Notes under the pieces: model-generated | The model's database searches: none | What the model was told of the DNA's origin: nothing | Seen by the model: the letters and a program-made list of their open reading frames with translations, nothing else | In this document: piece after piece, positions 61,299 to 64,000 of the stretch | Layout: the number at the start of each line of letters is the position of its first letter | Numbering within the stretch: position 1 is the stretch's first letter | Program-made: the position numbers and the translations under genes | DNA from: Humitalea sp038323655 | GTDB taxonomy: Bacteria; Pseudomonadota; Alphaproteobacteria; Acetobacterales; Acetobacteraceae | Assembly: GCA_038323655.1 (NCBI GenBank) | Contig: JBBQHE010000002.1 | Span: 1 to 64,000, forward strand | Direction of reading: 5' to 3' | Length of the DNA: 64,000 bases

Positions 61299-62720
61299 TC
61301 AGGCCGGGGGTGGCCAGGCGGCGCGGGGCATGGCCTGCATCGCCTTGGTCTCGGGTTCCTCGGTCGCCCCGAGACCCGGTACATCCAGTGAGCGCAGGTC
61401 AAGCACCCCATTGGTGATCTGCAGGCGCGGCCCGCGGGAGGTGTCGGCGTAAAGCCTCGGGTGCGCTTCCATGAAGCGCACCGCCTCTGCCTTCGGGCGG
61501 CCCGAAAAACCGTCGACGAAGTGGTGCCCGTTGCGCTCCACATGGGTCAGGCCAAGCAGCGAGATCAGCGCCAGATCCTGCTGCACGCAGACACCAGCCA
61601 GCGTGGTCAGGTCCTCGGCAGTCAGGAAATAGCCGCTGCCCCATGCACGGACGCGGCCGAGGTTGATCAGGCTGCGCCAGATGCCTTTGCAGGCCTTTGA
61701 TGAGACGCCGGCATAGCCCAGGCTGCGGGCGGTGACGAAGGCATCCAGCGGCCCGTCGCTTTCGTCGATGATGACAGGGCGGTGCGCGGCCAGTGCCGCC
61801 ATGCTGGTGTCCAGCGCCCGGGCGCGCTTCACCGGTTGTTCGATGAAGGCGATGGCGGCGCGCAGGCCCGCGAGCCGCGGTTCGGCCTCCATCGCGCGCC
61901 ACAGCGCGACCACGGCGGCCGCGTCATCATACTGTTCATTGCCATCCAGGCTTGCGCGATAGCCTGGCCGCTTGTCCAGCACGGCGGCGATGCGCGACAG
62001 GCGCTCCACATCTTCCGCGATGTTGCCGCCCACCTTCAGCTTCCACCAGCCATGGCCATAGGTGGCGGCGACCTCCTCCAGCGTCTCGGGCAGGCCGTCG
62101 TTCACCCGGACGGATTGGTCGGTGGCGGTGATCGGATCGACCAGCCCCACCGTATGCCGCGCCTGCACGCGGGTCAGCGGCACCAGCCCCGCCAGCATGG
62201 CCGCAAAATCGAAGCCCGCCAGATCGGGTGCCGCTTCATGCGGTGCCATGCCGCCGATGTTGGCCCGCATGCCGTCCCAGAAGGACAGGCCGTGCAGCTT
62301 CAGAAGCGCATCCAGCATTGCGCGGTCCAGCAGCGCGCGGCCGTAGCTCGCGACCAGCGGGTTCAGCCGTTCGGCGCCGCAGGCCGAAACCTGGGGGGCG
62401 TAGCCATTGGCGAAATGCCCGAAGGCGGTATCCAGCCCCGCCGCGCGGGTGGCATGGCAGGCCAATTCGATCGACCGGCGAAGCTGGTCTTCGTTCTGCG
62501 CGTCGGTCAGCGCCGCATCCTTGTCGAACCACTTGGCGGCGAGGGATTCGGCGGCGACACCCCAGGCCTGCCGTCCATCCTCGGTGGCGATACGGGCACG
62601 CAGCACGGCCTGGCGCCCATTGGTCACCGTGATGAGGCCGAAGCGGAAGGGCATCCGCAGGGCAAAAGGCCACTCATGCGCCTGGGCTTCAGCCAGGCGG
62701 AACCGCGGTGCATCAGCCAT
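61299..62720 (-). CDS. Enolase-superfamily-like protein (mandelate racemase type)
   Basis: A 473-residue protein with the layout of the mandelate racemase/muconate lactonising group. The N-terminal capping part contains LRMPFRFGLITVTNGRQAVL. The barrel has GWWKLKVGGNIAEDVERLSR (Lys-x-Lys), SLDGNEQYDD (Asp), AAIAFIEQPVKRARALDTSM (Glu) and VIIDESDGPLDAFVTAR (Asp/Glu). An SKACKGIWRSLINLGR segment with Lys follows. Metal ligands appear present, so it may dehydrate or racemise an acid. It is about 60-100 residues longer than typical. It overlaps the next gene upstream by eight bases. Confidence 0.75.
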   Translation of the reverse strand: MADAPRFRLAEAQAHEWPFALRMPFRFGLITVTNGRQAVLRARIATEDGRQAWGVAAESLAAKWFDKDAALTDAQNEDQLRRSIELACHATRAAGLDTAFGHFANGYAPQVSACGAERLNPLVASYGRALLDRAMLDALLKLHGLSFWDGMRANIGGMAPHEAAPDLAGFDFAAMLAGLVPLTRVQARHTVGLVDPITATDQSVRVNDGLPETLEEVAATYGHGWWKLKVGGNIAEDVERLSRIAAVLDKRPGYRASLDGNEQYDDAAAVVALWRAMEAEPRLAGLRAAIAFIEQPVKRARALDTSMAALAAHRPVIIDESDGPLDAFVTARSLGYAGVSSKACKGIWRSLINLGRVRAWGSGYFLTAEDLTTLAGVCVQQDLALISLLGLTHVERNGHHFVDGFSGRPKAEAVRFMEAHPRLYADTSRGPRLQITNGVLDLRSLDVPGLGATEEPETKAMQAMPRAAWPPPA

Positions 62721-63603
62721 GGGGTAAAACCCTCCGCGCATGGGTTGCGATCTCGCCAGGCCGGCACAACCAGCACTGTTCGCGCCGCGCTGCGATATGC
62801 GCCAGCACGCGGCGCAGATGCCGCAGCCGAAAGGGCCAGCCGACCAGAAAGGGATGCAGCGACAGGTTGAAGACGAGCGGCCAGCGTGCCGACAGCCGCA
62901 GCATTTCGTCGAACTGGTCGATCATCGTATCGGCCCAGACCGAGGGCGGCCATTTGGCGCCATGCAACGCCGGCAGGTCGTTGTTCGGCCGCGCATAGGG
63001 CACGGCGACAAGGTCGCGCCCCGACCGGGTCGCCAGCAGTGTCGGTTGGTCATCATGCGCCCAGTCCATGACGTAGTCGAAACCCGCCTCGGCCAGCAGA
63101 TCCGGCGTCGCATGGGTCTGCGCGACCCAGGGGCCCATCCAGCCATGCGGGGCGGTCCCTTCCTCGGCCAGCATGCGCGCGCGGCAGCCGGCGATCATCG
63201 CGGCCTCGGTCGCGGCGTCCATCTCCGACTGGCGTTCGGCGTTGGTCCGGCCGTGCGCCACCATCTCATCGCCACGGGCGGAGAAAGCAGCGGCGACCTC
63301 AGGGCAGGCATCATAGATCGCCGTATTGACCAGGGCGCAGGCCGGCAGGGCGTGTTCGTCCAGTGCTTCCAGCACGTTCCACACGCCGACCCGGTTGCCC
63401 CAGTCGCGCCAGGAATAGTTCAGCACGTCGGGTTCCGGCAGCGGGTTGGCCAGCGGCACGCCCAGGCCCTCCGCGAAAGGGAAGGCTTCCAGGTTCACGT
63501 CGATATGCACGGCCAGCCGCGTGCCGTTCGGCCAGTCCCAGACCGGACGTCGGGCAATCGCGGAGTAGGGATAGCGGCCGTGTGTCTGCATAATCGCGAT
63601 CAT
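62713..63603 (-). CDS. Polysaccharide deacetylase-fold hydrolase (PuuE-like)
   Basis: About 296 residues from ATG 63603 (ATG 63591 is also possible). The NodB-like metal site segments are TRLAVHIDVNLEAFPFAEGL and GDEMVAHGRTNAERQSEM, and FNLSLHPFLVGWPFRLRHLR is the C-terminal His motif, as in PuuE-like amidohydrolases. No leader. It is coupled to the enolase-like gene by an eight-base overlap and divergent from trxC. This is the second such hydrolase in the window beside a catabolic enzyme. Confidence 0.82.
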   Translation of the reverse strand: MIAIMQTHGRYPYSAIARRPVWDWPNGTRLAVHIDVNLEAFPFAEGLGVPLANPLPEPDVLNYSWRDWGNRVGVWNVLEALDEHALPACALVNTAIYDACPEVAAAFSARGDEMVAHGRTNAERQSEMDAATEAAMIAGCRARMLAEEGTAPHGWMGPWVAQTHATPDLLAEAGFDYVMDWAHDDQPTLLATRSGRDLVAVPYARPNNDLPALHGAKWPPSVWADTMIDQFDEMLRLSARWPLVFNLSLHPFLVGWPFRLRHLRRVLAHIAARREQCWLCRPGEIATHARRVLPHG

Positions 63604-63642
63604 TCCACCACGCCGGCCATGCCATATCCAGGGAGCCGCCCA

Positions 63643-64000
63643 ATGACCGACACCACCCAGATCGTCTGCCCGCAGTGCGACGGGCTGAACCGCGTGCCGA
63701 CCGCGCGCCTCGCCGACGGCCCCCGCTGCGGCCAGTGCCGCGCGCCCCTGTTCCAGGCCAAGCCCCTGTCCCTGGACGAAGCCCGGTTTCGCCGTCACCG
63801 CCAGCACAGCGGCCTGCCTTTGCTGGTGGATTTCTGGGCCAGCTGGTGCGGCCCCTGCCGTGCCATGGCCCCGGCGTTCGAGGCCGCAGCCGCGGCGCTG
63901 GAACCAAAGATGCGGCTGGCAAAAGTCTCGACCGAGGAAGCCCCCACGCTCGCCGCCGAGCTTGGCATCATGAGCATCCCGACCCTGGCGGTCTTCGCTG
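63643..64000 (+). CDS. trxC: Thioredoxin 2-like protein (cut by window edge)
   Basis: The first 119 residues are present. An N-terminal zinc finger of two CxxC pairs (IVCPQCDGLNRVPTARL and GPRCGQCRAPL) precedes a thioredoxin domain with the active site DFWASWCGPCRAMAP. SIPTLAVF is the cis-Pro loop. This combination defines TrxC (thioredoxin 2), a cytoplasmic disulfide reductase linked to oxidative stress. The last part of the domain is outside the window. It is divergent from the deacetylase-fold gene. Confidence 0.93.
   Translation, partial: MTDTTQIVCPQCDGLNRVPTARLADGPRCGQCRAPLFQAKPLSLDEARFRRHRQHSGLPLLVDFWASWCGPCRAMAPAFEAAAAALEPKMRLAKVSTEEAPTLAAELGIMSIPTLAVFA

Overview
The window is about 64 kb of very GC-rich DNA. 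Genes are tightly packed on both strands, often with ATGA, GTGA or TGATG junctions, and GTG/TTG starts are common. Gene content points to an alphaproteobacterium, most likely an Acetobacteraceae member of the Roseomonas type: many orphan Bug (tripartite tricarboxylate) binding proteins, an Atp12 chaperone, the TauE/SafE plus TIGR02186 pair, a NADP malic enzyme with a PTA domain and a BciB-like protein. This taxonomic call is an inference from gene content only. No rRNA, IS element, phage, CRISPR or integrase was seen. One tRNA is present (Leu, anticodon GAG).

Layout. 1-8870: catabolic and uptake genes (FAD monooxygenase fragment, two Bug receptors, VOC protein, GntR regulator, tricarballylate dehydrogenase-like flavoprotein, polysaccharide-deacetylase-fold hydrolase, family 5 solute-binding protein, amidase). 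8873-10875: a decayed strip with remnants of three transporters (AI-2E, AbgT, MFS) around two small envelope protein genes. 10872-18173: asparaginase, a GntR regulator divergent from a fluoroacetate-dehalogenase-like gene with a perfect palindrome between them, histidine phosphatase, a two-gene ABC exporter and a chemoreceptor. 18183-24221: minus-strand run galU-ugd-pgm with a cyclotransferase, an acetyltransferase and a possible glycosyltransferase, suited to making sugar nucleotides for surface polysaccharide. 24293-28272: J-domain/VWA pair, then a binding protein, 2OG-Fe(II) oxygenase and VOC protein. 28269-43564: mostly housekeeping (malic enzyme, tRNA-Leu, lipB, DEAD-box helicase, atp12, AsmA, RluA) mixed with a sulfatase, a Bug receptor and an isolated BciB-like reductase.

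43590-47615: flavin reductase and the complete dTDP-rhamnose operon rfbBACD. 47680-51661: SMP-30 lactonase, leaderless BMP-family protein, Bug receptor and an Asp/Glu-racemase-fold protein with a single catalytic cysteine. 51724-56517: TetR regulator followed by a tightly coupled Gfo/Idh/MocA - DUF993 - sugar isomerase - Bug receptor set, the best candidate here for an uncharacterised catabolic pathway. 56564-64000: azlCD, TauE/TIGR02186/universal stress protein, Nfu, RutE-like nitroreductase, an enolase-superfamily-like protein coupled to a second deacetylase-fold protein, and the start of trxC.

Five Bug receptors occur without any TctA/TctB membrane partner in the window, so they must use partners encoded elsewhere. 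Several convergent gene pairs share or abut their stop codons, which leaves no room for a classical terminator.
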